From: Aspergillus flavus
Taxonomy: Eukaryota > Ascomycota > Eurotiomycetes > Eurotiales > Aspergillaceae
Direction: 5' to 3'
DNA: 64,000 nt
Assembly (NCBI RefSeq): GCF_009017415.1
Contig: NC_092408.1
Location: 2,976,001-3,040,000 of the forward strand
The position numbers and the translations under genes are program-made. A model generated the notes under the pieces. That model ran no database searches. It saw nothing but the letters and a program-made list of their open reading frames with translations, and was not told the DNA's origin. Below are positions 11,159 to 21,975 of this stretch, in pieces. Positions within the stretch are counted from its first letter, which is position 1; each line of letters begins with the position of its first letter.

Positions 11159-13417
11159 ATGTTGCCAGGATGGCATTCCATAGCTTCCCTTGTGAAGCGG
11201 ATTGATATCCCCATTGTTGCGTCCACCACGCCAGCAGAAATTGCTGAGATGCAACAAGATGCCTGGCCTGAAGCAGGGAAATATGGACTAGGCTGGGTTT
11301 ATTTCTCTGTGATTCTACTCGCCATCTCAACGATTATACGGTTCTATCACCTTTGGGGTGACCAAATTAGGATCGCATTACACAAAGAGGATATGGCTGG
11401 AACGTCGCCATATGTTACTTCTCCCCAGGAAGAATATGAGTTGCCAAGTGCTGCCACTGACAGCTCCACTACGCACTTCTTCCCAGCTCGTGGCCCCCTA
11501 CCCAGTACCAATACCACGAAACAGCAGTCGTCGATCTCCACCATTGCGCCACTAAACAACACTATTGCTTTCGTACGATGGATTTTCTACAGGCCTATTC
11601 CAGTGCTACGTATAGGCAAGCTACGGATCGGTTTTCCCTCGCTGGGAGCATCCTCGATCATCTTGGCGGCCCTGATATTCGTCACACTCTATTCATTTGT
11701 CCCACAACCGCTCTACTACTCCTCAATCTCAATTGGATCTCCTCCATTGGCGATCCGTGCAGGCATGATTGCGGTGGCTATGATTCCATGGATCATTGCA
11801 CTCAGTACCCGCGCCAACTTCGTCAGCATCTTAACGGGCATTAGTCACGAGAGGCTGAATGTTCTTCATCGTTGGGCTGGCTACCTCTGTCTATTCCTAA
11901 GCTTGATTCATATGGTTCCGTTTTATGTTACACCTATCTGGGAAAGCACGAACTTTATGTACTACCAGCAATACTTTCCCCGAAACATCTATATCTACGG
12001 CACCGGCTGGGCAGCGCTGGTGCCTCTCATAGTCTTATGCTTGCATTCGCTGCCAATTCTTCGAGCTTGGATGTATGAGCTTTTCAAGCTTGTGCACCTC
12101 CCCCTTTCAATCATCTTTCTCGCCATGATATTTTGGCACAGCAAAAACTTCCTGGCATCATGGGACTATCTTTGGGCTACGGTGGCAATCTGGATGCTTT
12201 CCTACGCAGTTAGATTGTTTTATGTTAATTGGAGCAATCCCCTACGATTGTCCTTCTTAATCGGCGAAGAATGCGCAGTGACTATACTTCCACAGAACGC
12301 TATCAAAGTCACGGTCGCGACTCAGATGAAATGGAAACCAGGCCAATTTGTCTATCTCCGTATGCCAGGAATCTCACTATTTGAACGTCACCCCTTCACG
12401 ATCTCATCACTGTGTAGTGGTGATTTCCCCTCTGAGTATGGCGAGAATTATCGTGACTTGGCTCTTGTCTTCCGTCCATTTGGAGGCTTTACTCGTAATG
12501 TTTTTCTAAAGACTTTTGAGTATGGTCCTTACAAGACCTGGACAGCGTTTTTGGAGGGCCCCTACGGAGGGATGAAAAGAGATATGGCCGCATTTGATGA
12601 TGTGGTCTTCTTCGCCGGTGGAAGTGGCATAACTGCAACTGCCAGTCACCTCTTGAATCTGATTAAGAAGATGCGGGACCGAAAAGCAGTAACCAGGTCG
12701 GTGCGGGTCGTTTGGGCATTCAGGAACCCCGAAACAATCGACTGGTTCAGGGAGGAATTGAGAATATGCAGGGATTTCGCGCCTCCCAACACAGTTCACT
12801 GTCATTTCTTCCTCACTGGACTAGAGCCACACGGCCAGGACCAACTGGCTCAAAACCAGTTCTACCAGGAGATGCTCAGAGATAAAATGTACAACACATT
12901 AGAGGGGATGGATAAGCGCAACTCGGCATACATTCGTGAAGAAGCAGCCGGCGACCCGGAGATTGAAAAGGAGCTTCGACGGGAGAACGAAGATGCCATT
13001 ACTGCGCTTCCCCTGGCACACACCCTCCCGCACATCAATACCAGCAGGCACTATACCAGCCCAATGGATAATAATTATCAACATGCACCGTATCCTGCAC
13101 CTCACATGAGCCCAGCAGATACTCCTTTTAACTTCGGCTTTCCTCCCTCGTCAACAGTGTTTCCTAAACTGACCACCCGGGTCGGCACCGTTCCGCTGCA
13201 GAGGAATGGCTGGCGCATTGATTACGCCCGCCCCAATATCCCGCAGGTACTCAAAGACTACTCTCGGACATTCGGTCGTCGTACCTGTGTCTTTGTCTGT
13301 GGACCTCCTAGCATGAGAGTTGAAGTTTCGAAGGCTGTTGCTCAGCTTCAGCAGGTGGTCATGACTGACTCATCTAAAGACGAGATATTTCTGCATGCTG
13401 AGAACTACAATGTCTGA
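11159..13417 (+). CDS. Ferric-chelate reductase / NADPH oxidase-type transmembrane flavocytochrome
   Basis: A single exon. The ATG at 11159 gives 752 residues; the frame opens 31 codons earlier at 11066, but the later ATG has a better context (GCACCATG) and precedes the first hydrophobic helix. Family members move electrons from NADPH through FAD and two hemes across the plasma membrane to reduce Fe(III) or Cu(II) for uptake. The ferric reductase membrane domain (about 190-400) contains paired histidines in HRWAGYLCLF...IHM and LHSLPIL...LVHLPLS. The FAD motif is RHPFTIS (H411). NADPH motifs are GGSGITATASHLL from G487 and CGPPSMRVE from C714. About 150 residues rich in charged and Pro/His/Ser residues are inserted between the two NADPH motifs. 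It could alternatively be a superoxide-producing NOX, but the lack of EF-hands favours a FRE-type reductase. Confidence 0.9.
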   Translation: MLPGWHSIASLVKRIDIPIVASTTPAEIAEMQQDAWPEAGKYGLGWVYFSVILLAISTIIRFYHLWGDQIRIALHKEDMAGTSPYVTSPQEEYELPSAATDSSTTHFFPARGPLPSTNTTKQQSSISTIAPLNNTIAFVRWIFYRPIPVLRIGKLRIGFPSLGASSIILAALIFVTLYSFVPQPLYYSSISIGSPPLAIRAGMIAVAMIPWIIALSTRANFVSILTGISHERLNVLHRWAGYLCLFLSLIHMVPFYVTPIWESTNFMYYQQYFPRNIYIYGTGWAALVPLIVLCLHSLPILRAWMYELFKLVHLPLSIIFLAMIFWHSKNFLASWDYLWATVAIWMLSYAVRLFYVNWSNPLRLSFLIGEECAVTILPQNAIKVTVATQMKWKPGQFVYLRMPGISLFERHPFTISSLCSGDFPSEYGENYRDLALVFRPFGGFTRNVFLKTFEYGPYKTWTAFLEGPYGGMKRDMAAFDDVVFFAGGSGITATASHLLNLIKKMRDRKAVTRSVRVVWAFRNPETIDWFREELRICRDFAPPNTVHCHFFLTGLEPHGQDQLAQNQFYQEMLRDKMYNTLEGMDKRNSAYIREEAAGDPEIEKELRRENEDAITALPLAHTLPHINTSRHYTSPMDNNYQHAPYPAPHMSPADTPFNFGFPPSSTVFPKLTTRVGTVPLQRNGWRIDYARPNIPQVLKDYSRTFGRRTCVFVCGPPSMRVEVSKAVAQLQQVVMTDSSKDEIFLHAENYNV

Positions 13418-13825
13418 TTCCTGGGTTGTATTTGCGTTATACTTATGCCTGAGTTGTTGCGTGATTGTAGACCCCCTTTCTCCACTGTCAATGCCCTAAT
13501 GATTGTTTGTGGTCTGGGAGCAACTCCCAACCTGTACAGTTCTATACCCTTGAACATAAATGCATATGAATGTCATTGAATATAAAGCACATCTGAATAT
13601 ACGTGTTCTGTATCTAATCACAACTCTATGTTTCTTGATAATCAATTCTAAGAACGATACACATGCAATGTATACAATTCTAAGCAGACAAGCAAACTGA
13701 ACGAAAGATCTGTACATCTCTTAGAGAGAGCAGTTGAAGGGTATCCTAAATAGGTGAGCAGAGAGAATAACAGGCAGACAAGCGAACTCCGTTCAACACC
13801 GCAAATCGAAAAGTAGATAGTAAGA
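13418..13825. other. convergent 3' region between the reductase and the acetyltransferase gene
   Basis: About 400 bp between two converging stop codons. It presumably holds both 3' UTRs. Nothing else is seen. Confidence 0.5.
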
Positions 13826-14968
13826 TCACGCTCGCTGAGGCTCATCGTCGGCTTTCCGTTTCCTGTTCACACCATCATCAACCTCAAGGATCTTTGAGTC
13901 TGTGAATGTTTGTACGCCGTGATCCTCATTGTCTTCTCCGTCTTCGGCTTCGACCTTCTCCCAGTCGTCATCTTCTTCCGGGCTCTTCCTGTTATCTTCT
14001 CCTGACTGGTTTGACGTAGAGTGGACATCAGCTTCCGCAGCCTTGTCACTAGCATCGTCATTCCATTGCAGAACGAGCTTGACAATTCTTGCTCCAGAAG
14101 GCTTCAACCGCCGATAGTAATTCTCAACAACGCCCTCCTCCACCTGGAAGCCGCGCGCGATGTACCATTTCAGACCCTCTTCATTGGCTTCATGCACATG
14201 TGCCGTGACACAGCGCACATTATAGTGTTTTACTAGTTCCGAGACCTGGTAAGTAGACCGCGAGCCAGAAGAAAAAGACGAAGGGGCAGAAGAGAAGAGC
14301 AATGAGTTAAGAAGCGACGCCGCAATACCGCAGCCCCGATACGGGGAAAGCAGATGCAGGGTCTGGATGTAGAGATTTGTCGGCTCCTGCGAATGGGGGT
14401 TCGACTGGGTTTGGATAAGTTCTGCGGTGGTAGGAGGGAGCCGTTCTAGACGACACCTGATCCCTCCGATTACTTTGTCTGTCCCCGTGCTTGTTCCTAG
14501 CGGGGATGCGGATGTGGGAGCGTATGATGTGGAGGCTGGCGCCGCGGCTCCCGGATGATCATGGTAGATGGCCACGCGTGACACCGATGCGATCACGGGG
14601 TCTGTGATGGTCGCTGTGTAGAAAGAATTTGGGTAGCGTATTGGGAGTAGCAAGCCCGTGATCCGGATGAGAGAGGGTATGTGAGCGGTGCTCACGGATT
14701 CGATGGTAACATGAGGGTGCGGGGTTTTGTAACTGGGTGCGATGGGATGGGGGTATGCGGGGGGATGAAAAGACGAGTCTTTGCCTGGTGGTGGTTTGAC
14801 CCTGTCTGCGATACTGGTAGAGGTCGCAGACTGAGGAAGAACCAGCGATGGAGGGTATATAGGAGGTTTGGGGTGTCTGTTGTTGGAGGAAGAAGAGGAT
14901 GGAGGGGAGAGTGGTGGAGAAGTCGGCGCTTTCGACTGATGCGCCTTTGCGAAGAACTGGTATGCCAT
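13826..14968 (-). CDS. GNAT N-acetyltransferase, Naa50/NatE-like
   Basis: A single exon of 380 residues; the start at 14968 (MAYQFFAKAHQ) is chosen over a frame-extending upstream ATG at 15037. Naa50-type enzymes acetylate protein N-termini, working with the ribosome-bound NatA complex. The substrate-binding signature LLLPIRYPNSFY (equivalent to LFPVRYPDSFY of Naa50) and the acetyl-CoA loop R211-G-C-G-I-A in LSPYRGCGIAASLL are clear. They are followed by the GNAT beta strand VTAHVHEANEEGLKWYIARGF and a YYRRL motif. It is about twice the length of animal Naa50 because of a Pro/Ser-rich N-terminal extension (about 95 residues), a low-complexity insert and an acidic C-terminal tail ending in a basic KRKADDEPQ patch. 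The catalytic core is intact. The extensions may be species-specific and disordered. Confidence 0.85.
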   Translation of the reverse strand: MAYQFFAKAHQSKAPTSPPLSPPSSSSSNNRHPKPPIYPPSLVLPQSATSTSIADRVKPPPGKDSSFHPPAYPHPIAPSYKTPHPHVTIESVSTAHIPSLIRITGLLLPIRYPNSFYTATITDPVIASVSRVAIYHDHPGAAAPASTSYAPTSASPLGTSTGTDKVIGGIRCRLERLPPTTAELIQTQSNPHSQEPTNLYIQTLHLLSPYRGCGIAASLLNSLLFSSAPSSFSSGSRSTYQVSELVKHYNVRCVTAHVHEANEEGLKWYIARGFQVEEGVVENYYRRLKPSGARIVKLVLQWNDDASDKAAEADVHSTSNQSGEDNRKSPEEDDDWEKVEAEDGEDNEDHGVQTFTDSKILEVDDGVNRKRKADDEPQRA

Positions 14969-16012
14969 GGTAAATGAGGAACTGTGCAGATAAGCGCTAT
15001 GCTGTAAAATGTTCAGTCCTTTCTGCGCGTTGAACACTTCTGTGAATCATTAAAAAAGACTACCTGGCGTGGCAGTTAAAGAGGGGAAAGTCGTACGGTC
15101 CGCTTGATGGACGAAAACAGCGAAGAAGAAACGCGGAGATGAGATAAGATAAGATGGGCCGGTCGGAGAAGGCAAGTGAAAGGCCAGCGCAGAAGCCTCT
15201 TGTCCTCTCCACTACACACCAAGGGTACCTTGGAGTAGACTACGGAGTTCTGTCGCATGCTATCGATATTTTGAACCTTCTATATCGTTCCTCTCTTATT
15301 ATATATATACCAGCTGTCTAATGTGAAGCAGGTAAGTGGGTCTTCCTTGTGAGCTGTGTTGGTCATTCACTGACTCTCCCTACCGTGGAGTGTTACCCGC
15401 CCCAGGCCGAGAAACCTATATACTATCGACTGGTAAATGGATCCCATTAGCCGACTCCTCTCTGTGTTACTATTCTGTTCGCTATAATTCGATTGATTCT
15501 GTTGTGACGCTCCTCGTATACTCCGTACAATCCGTGCCAAGAAGGATTGTCTTGCGACCTCAACTTTCTTTTGCCTCTGCGCGATCGCCTTGCCACGAGC
15601 GGATATTCGTCGTGATATAATACTCAACAGTACATGGAGCTGTTTTACTAAGTCCAAGAAATACCGGAACCGCTACGCGACCTTCTTGAACAATTGTTTT
15701 GCGAGCTAGGTTTAGTTCGCAGAGTGAGGTGCGTTTCACAAAGCCAGCGATATACGTCTATTGCTCCAGTTCTATCATTGGAAGTAAATACTGGTGTCGC
15801 GTTTGAGCCATATAATATGTTTCCCATTGTGATTCTTCAACGAAAGAGTGCTTTAGAAGTTCCTTTCTTTGGCGCTCGGTCCTCTAAACGCAGACCATCA
15901 AACCTCCGTGCTTCACTCAATCATTCCACATATTGATACATCATATCCCTACATTGTTTTGATTGCGGTCTAGTTTCTGACTTCCCATGTTTGCAACATA
16001 GGTATCCTAAAA
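14969..16012. other. intergenic, divergent promoter region
   Basis: About 1 kb between the divergent Naa50-like and Sgf11-like genes. A TACTCCGTA motif lies at 15519-15527 and a variant TACGGAGTT at 15241. No coding gene or structured RNA was recognised. Confidence 0.5.
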
Positions 16013-17087
16013 ATGGGCGAATCAAACGGAACAGAACAGCAGGAAAGTTCCTTTCCTTCGGGAACTATTGCGAAGCTGGTATGTCCCTTATATTCGACTT
16101 GTACCATCTTCTAGCTGGCTACAGTGATACGCCAGATAGCTATAAGGCCATGGCACTGACAGTGCTACCTAGACATGTGACATTCTCAACAACACGTTCT
16201 ATAACATTATCCACGACATAGTGTCAAAAGTCCACCGGGATGAAAAGGTCGCTCGAATGCGTTCTGCTGTCACAATCGCCAGGCAGAAAGCTGAAGAGGA
16301 AGCTGGCAGGCGCCGAGAAGAAGCAGGTGCCAAACCCACTGCGTTAAAGCCGGGCGAAGATTTCGAAGAGCTCAAGGACATCCGTGTTGAGACAGATGGG
16401 GCCATTTTTGAAGATGGGAAGGTTTATCTCAAGGGAAACCCACTTAATACCACGAAAGAAATAATCTGTCCCGACTGCCGATTGCCACGTCTACTTTATC
16501 CTGTGACTGGGGTCGGAGCCCGGCCCCCTCCGGATCCATATCGAGAATATTGTCAAAAGCAACCGATGATCAGCAAACCAGGGCATGACGTTCATGGGAA
16601 TCCGTTCGCTACAGACAAATTAAACCCCAAGAAGAAGAAACAGACAAACACTTCAAATACACCAGCGTCAAGCCCGCCTACAACGCCGGACAGCTCCTTT
16701 AAGCAAGCGGCTCCAGAGAAAGTATCGTTTCCGACGGTCAAGTGCCCGAATTGCCCAAGGTACTTTGTTGTAACACGAGTGGCGCAACACTTGGACCGAT
16801 GTCTCGGTCTATCAGGCCGACAAGTCAACCGAAACAAAACGCCCATGGAAAACGGTACCAGCACTCCTAGTTCTGCGCCACCCAAACGTCCATTAGACGA
16901 TGACACTCCGCCAACGATAACGAAGAAAAAGAAACTCGGTGCTCCCAAAAAGCTGTCAGGGAAAAAGCCGCCACCGGCTCCCAGTAGCAAACTCAAGAAT
17001 GGTGTGACGCCTGACATGGCGGCTGCCGCGGACGCTGCAGCCGCTGGTGATGGCGATATAAAGAGCGAACCGAATGGCGACGCATAG
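16013..17087 (+). CDS. SAGA deubiquitinase-module subunit, Sgf11-like
   Basis: Two exons, 16013-16078 and 16173-17087, join in phase 0 across a 94-nt intron and give 326 residues. The joined N-terminus yields a long amphipathic helix, KLTCDILNNTFYNIIHDIVS, of the kind with which Sgf11 holds Sus1 in the SAGA deubiquitinase module. A first Cys pair is seen in IICPDCRLPRLLYP. A C2HC zinc finger, CPNCPRYFVVTRVAQHLDRC followed by LGLSGR, matches the Sgf11 finger that anchors Ubp8 to nucleosomes. The C-terminus is Lys/Pro/Ala-rich and probably disordered. The protein is longer than yeast Sgf11 (99 residues), as is common in filamentous fungi. Another SAGA zinc-finger protein such as Sgf73/Ataxin-7 is the main alternative; the Sus1-type helix argues for Sgf11. 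Confidence 0.75.
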
Positions 17088-17722
17088 TTTCTTTTTCTTC
17101 TTTCCTTAATTATAGCTTCTGCAGTACTTCTGTGTTGCTTCTCGCGGGCAATCCAGGTGTGTCTGCACTGGAGACGAGGCTTTGGACATAGTCTCCTTTA
17201 ACGATCTGACGTAAATACTCGGCATCAAAGGCGTCAACAGGACTTACTCTTATTAGTCGAAAAGTCTGGGACTCCTCGACACTATATTACTTCTCTTCAG
17301 TTCTTTCATTTATTATGGCTTTGCTGCTACAGCCCCGTTGTTTTGCTTTCGTCCGCTTTTATTTCAGGGATAGATGATCATGCCGGTGTATATGTACAAT
17401 AGGTTAAGGTTGATAGTCAGTACGAGGGGTTGGCATTATTTCAATGGACATGGCTATCTTTACTGGGTCTAGCTTCCTTAGAAACATACATAATAGAAAC
17501 AATCACAACTATCGCGTCCTAGATGAATTAGAAACCTGATCTGGTTCAGAGCATATAATTTGCCTGATATTTCAGGCGACTATCTCTATCAACTATGACT
17601 CCATAGCTCCTCCACTCCCCACTAGCTACATCGAAGTCCCCCAAAGAGGGCCGTATCCACCATTCTCCCTTTTCCCACATATACCTTACGAATCCGTCAT
17701 CCTCTAATTTCTCCTGCTAAAT
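17088..17722. other. intergenic between the Sgf11-like and TRIP4-like genes
   Basis: About 635 bp on a tandem (+/+) boundary. It presumably holds the 3' UTR and the next promoter. A pyrimidine-rich leader precedes the ATG at 17723. No other feature was recognised. Confidence 0.45.
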
Positions 17723-19282
17723 ATGGCTGACCCCAGCCTCATCTCCTGGGGCGTTTCCCGCATCTCACAAATCCTCCCACTAGACGAAGAATCACTCACG
17801 CAGATCATCACCTACGCCGCCAGTCTACCGAAAGAAGAGGGTGCCGATCATCTCAAAAACCTCCTAGGTGACTCCCCCGCTGCCTTCGAGTTCATATCCG
17901 CTTTCAGTTCTCGACGAGACCCCGCACCTCAGCAACCAGCAGTCCCCGATGCATCCTCATCTACACCGACAGCAACAAGCTCCAAGAATCCAGCAGCGCG
18001 GCAAAAGAAAGGCAAGAAGTCGAAACCACCGCTACACAGCGCCGGGCCCCCACGCCGGCCCGAGAACTTCGGAGATGTGACGGGCGGATACAAGAAGGCA
18101 GATCTAGAGGAGGATTACATGGCGCCGGCGCCTAGAGCCAAACAAGATACCAATGCTTCACGATCGTCGCATTTATCGGTCGAAGACTCATCTGCTGCTT
18201 CGTCGCGCGCTCACTCACCTGCCCCGAAACAAAGCTCGAGCAAACCGCCACCCTCTGCATCGGGGCCTATGCTCTCAGACTTGTTACCGAACGTTAAGTC
18301 CAAAGCCGCGAAGTCCTCTACACGACACAGTAACAATACCACTACGAGCCAGTCTAAGAATTCCCTTACGACGACCAACATCTCCGATTTAACTGCCGCA
18401 ATCGCCGCACTAGAAGTATCCACGAACCCAACTCTGAGCAACGAATCCCGAAAATGCTCCTGCTTCGCTTCGATCCACCCACTTTTCGCTCCCGCCCCGA
18501 ACTGTCTCAACTGCGGCAAGATCATCTGCTCCCTGGAGGGCCTCCAGCCGTGTTCGTTCTGCGGGACACCCCTGCTATCGAACGAGGAAGTGCAGAGCAT
18601 GATCCGAGAACTACGGGCAGAACGAGGCCAGGAAAAGATGCGCGCGCATAACGAGAGTGTGCATCGCGAGGGCGGACCGGGGCAGGGCCCCTCGCCTTCG
18701 GCTTCTTCCAGCAAATTGAACGCGGCCATGGCTCACCGGGACAAATTGCTTCAATTCCAGGCGCAGAATGCCAAGCGGACGCGCGTTGTCGATGAGGCGG
18801 CGGACTTTGAGACTCCGAATGTTGCGTCGACGCTGTGGATGAGTCCTGCGCAGCGGGCTCTCGCCTTGAAGAAGCAGCAGCAGATATTGCGCGAGATGGA
18901 AGAAAAGGCTCGTCCGGAATGGGAGAAGAAGAGGACCATCATGAGTTTAGATATTAAGGGCGGGAAAGTCACTCGCGTATACCAGTCTGCTGGAGCTAGC
19001 CCTGCTGATCCGGGATCCCCTGCGGAAGAAGAACCCGAGCCCGAGCCTGAGGCTAGTGAGCCGGCAGATGAATATACGAAGCCACGCCGCGGTGAAGCCT
19101 TCAGTCGGAATCCACTTCTGGCGGCCGGGGGATTGATGCGTCCTGTCTGGAAAGGACCAGATGGTAAACCGGTTGAGGCGAGACCACAAAGTGAACGAAC
19201 ACAGACATGGCGACGAGTCCAGGATGATAAAGACGACAATGAGCAATGGATTCTCGACGGCGGCTTACATGGATACTCTTAG
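17723..19282 (+). CDS. Activating signal cointegrator 1 homologue (TRIP4 / Rqt4)
   Basis: A single exon of 519 residues. TRIP4 (Rqt4 in yeast) belongs to the ASC-1/RQT complex that splits collided ribosomes during ribosome-associated quality control. The diagnostic C2HC5-type zinc finger runs from C245 (KCSCFASIHPLF) to C280 (PCSFCGTPLL) and includes PNCLNCGKIIC. The N-terminal 60 residues (ISWGVSRISQILPLDEESLT and following) resemble a CUE-like ubiquitin-binding helix bundle, as in Rqt4. A Ser/Pro/Lys-rich linker (about 65-230) and a charged helical segment (about 330-410) with an acidic Pro-Glu repeat follow. It lacks the C-terminal ASCH domain of vertebrate TRIP4, as far as can be read, which again fits the fungal Rqt4 form. 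The neighbours are not obviously linked in function. Confidence 0.85.
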   Translation: MADPSLISWGVSRISQILPLDEESLTQIITYAASLPKEEGADHLKNLLGDSPAAFEFISAFSSRRDPAPQQPAVPDASSSTPTATSSKNPAARQKKGKKSKPPLHSAGPPRRPENFGDVTGGYKKADLEEDYMAPAPRAKQDTNASRSSHLSVEDSSAASSRAHSPAPKQSSSKPPPSASGPMLSDLLPNVKSKAAKSSTRHSNNTTTSQSKNSLTTTNISDLTAAIAALEVSTNPTLSNESRKCSCFASIHPLFAPAPNCLNCGKIICSLEGLQPCSFCGTPLLSNEEVQSMIRELRAERGQEKMRAHNESVHREGGPGQGPSPSASSSKLNAAMAHRDKLLQFQAQNAKRTRVVDEAADFETPNVASTLWMSPAQRALALKKQQQILREMEEKARPEWEKKRTIMSLDIKGGKVTRVYQSAGASPADPGSPAEEEPEPEPEASEPADEYTKPRRGEAFSRNPLLAAGGLMRPVWKGPDGKPVEARPQSERTQTWRRVQDDKDDNEQWILDGGLHGYS

Positions 19283-20211
19283 GTTGGGACGTGAGTTTTG
19301 ATGGTTGCTCAGAGATGCTCGTACGTTACACAGACACAGTCAGCTTACAGCTATCGGTTCTATCTACGCATCATATTTCGGGGACCATCTGAATGGTCAG
19401 AGAATACACACCACGGAATTGCGCGCGAGACCTCACAGTTCCCCTCCCCCAGTGAATTGGGAATTCGGGTTCACAGCTGACCCAGTACCCACTATTAACC
19501 ATCTATCGGTGAAGACAAGGAGTCAGTGATCTGTGGGACCAAAAGACACTCGGATAGAAGCGGTCCTCAAGAAGATCATTGCTCCGATTTCAGTCTGACA
19601 CCAGACTAACAATTAGATAGCAGATATAGCATCCTAGGTACATCCAGATAAGCCCAAACAAATACTAAAAAATCACATGTCCATGCATACAAGCTACACT
19701 CATACCCAACTACCAGTATACCAAACCAACAACGCGTAGAAGATAAAAACAAAAACAACTATCTACCAGCAACCAACTCTATCACAGTAAACTTCCACAC
19801 ACGTTCACCCCTCAACTAAAAATAAACCCAACGAACACCACGGTAAAGAAAACCGAAACCAGAACGCAACCGCCACTTTCTTACAAAAGCTGACATACGT
19901 ATGACACCCTCACCCATCCCTTGCACCCAAACAAAAGAAGGTCCGTTTCTAACCGAGCCCAGAAAGAGGTATATATACGGGGACAGAGTGGATGGAAATG
20001 GTATCCTACCATAGCCTTAAAAGAGAGACAAATTATTTGCTCTACCAGTGAACCTGGTCCTATTACCAAGCTCCATATTGCTTGCTTCTTGCCAGGAACG
20101 TTTGCGGGGGAACGCTGTTCGGTTGGACTCGGCTTGTGTCGGCTACCGTTTCCGGATACGGAAGGTCTACGTTAGTTCCATAGTACCAACGGGGGGAAGT
20201 AGGGTTGCAAT
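19283..20211. other. intergenic region before the P450 gene
   Basis: About 930 bp of A/C-rich sequence on the plus strand (especially 19640-19920). Only short frames are present and no RNA gene was recognised. Confidence 0.45.
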
Positions 20212-21975
20212 ATGCTCGTCCAGGAGGTTTGGAAGACGTTATCCATTGAGGGGGTTGTGGTGGGGGTGTCTGCTTTGCTGGGTTTGTTGGTACGTTCTAC
20301 CTCTATCCTTCCTCATCTCTTTTTGTCCCTCTCTTGTTGTTCATTGGTGGTGTATGGTATGTGCAATGTACGTCGTCGCAGTGCTTACTGTTGCGGTTAC
20401 ATAGTCTTTTGCATATGTCATCTACAACCGCTTCTTGCATCCTCTTCGGAAATTTAACGGTCCGTTCCTTGCGTCGATAACCCCCTGGGTGCAGCTGTAT
20501 CATGGCTTGAAGGGGGACCGGCATTTGTGGCTGCATAATCTGCATCAACAGTATGGATCGCATGTGCGTGTTGCGCCGAACTTTGTCTCCATCAATTCCG
20601 CGCAGGGTCTGCATGATATCTATGGACATGGGAAGAAGCTGAAGAAGGCCAATTTCTACAATGGGTTCACTGCGATTAAGGGCGTGTATAACACGCACAA
20701 TGTCATCGATAAGACCGTCCATGGTCGGAAGAGACGGGTGCTGAGCCAGGCTTTCTCCGATCAGGCTCTCAAGAGCATGGAAGATGTCATGTTGCTGCAT
20801 GTTCGACAGCTTTGCACGGCTCTGGCAGAGCAGCAGACGGAGGGTAACAAGGCTGAGGCTCAGAAGACTACCGTCCAGAATATGGGCGATTGGTTCAGTT
20901 ACCTCACGTACGATGTCATGGGTGAACTGTGCTTCGGGAAGAGTTTCGATATGTTGGTGTCCAGCGGCCGCAGGAAGATGATCCAGCTTGTTGATCGTGC
21001 GGCCAACCGTCACTATGTGGTGAGTATAGCGATTCCAGATTTCCCTGGCCTCTTTTACTGACAAATATCAACCAGTGCGGTCTCTGGATGCCCCTTGATA
21101 CCTGGCACTTGGACCAAATCGTCATTCACCGACTAACCAACGACCGATGGAACTTCATCATGAACTCGCGCGTAGAGGCCAACAAGCGAGCCCAGGAGCG
21201 CACGCAGGCAGGCCACGACTCCAAGAAAGACTTCTTCTACTATCTGCTCAACGCCAAAGACCCCGAGACGGGCAAGGGTCTCACGACGCCTGAGCTCTGG
21301 GGCGAAGCCAACGTCCTCATGATCGCAGGCAGCGACACCACCTCCACCACGCTCGCAGCGACCATCTTCTACCTCGTCCGCAACCCGCGCGTCATGAAGC
21401 TCCTGAAAAAGGAAGTCCGCGAGGCCTTCACCTCCGTCGAGGAGATCGTCACCGGCGGCAAGTTGAATGAGCTTGTTTACCTGAAGGCCTGCATTGATGA
21501 AGCACTGCGCTTGGCACCTGCCGTTCCGGGGGCCATTCCGCGCGAAGTGATGGAGGGCGGCGCCGTCGTGGATGGGGCCTTTTTACCCGCCGGCACGGAC
21601 TGTGGGACCCCGACTTACTCCATCCACCGCCAGCCCCAGTACTACCGCGAACCTGAGGCGTATTTGCCCGAGAGATGGATTGAAGGGGCAACGTGCGTAA
21701 CCGCCGATGATAAGTGGGAGAGCACCAAGGATGCTGTTGAGACTGCACGGAGAGCATTCTGCCCGTTCAGCATCGGGCCCCGCGGATGCATTGGCAAGGG
21801 CATGGCATTCATGGAAATGCGACTGACCATCGCGCGGTTGATGTTCCTATTTGACATGGAGTTAGCCGATCGACAGGGAGAGGATGAAAAAGGCCATCTG
21901 GCTCTGGTGGATCATTTCACCAGCGCCAAGCAGGGGCCGAATGTGATAGTCCGCCGGAGGGATATAACCGTCTAG
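20212..21975 (+). CDS. Cytochrome P450 monooxygenase
   Basis: Three exons, 20212-20289, 20405-21019 and 21076-21975, join in phase 0 and give 530 residues, normal for a microsomal fungal P450. The first exon encodes an N-terminal anchor (VVVGVSALLGLL) continued by SFAYVIYNRFLHPLRKFNGP, the usual membrane segment plus proline-rich hinge. The I-helix oxygen-activation motif is A315-G-S-D-T-T. The K-helix ExxR is in IDEALRLAP. The PERW-type motif is in AYLPERWIEG. The heme ligand is C469 in FSIGPRGCIGKG. All catalytic elements are intact. The substrate cannot be told from sequence; it resembles class II P450s linked to secondary metabolism or xenobiotic breakdown. An Mpv17-family gene and a DHA2 transporter follow, but no polyketide, peptide or terpene synthase is in the window. 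Confidence 0.95.

Noticed and set aside
20303..21064. 253-codon minus-strand frame
   Set aside because: Antisense shadow of exon 2 of the P450 gene.
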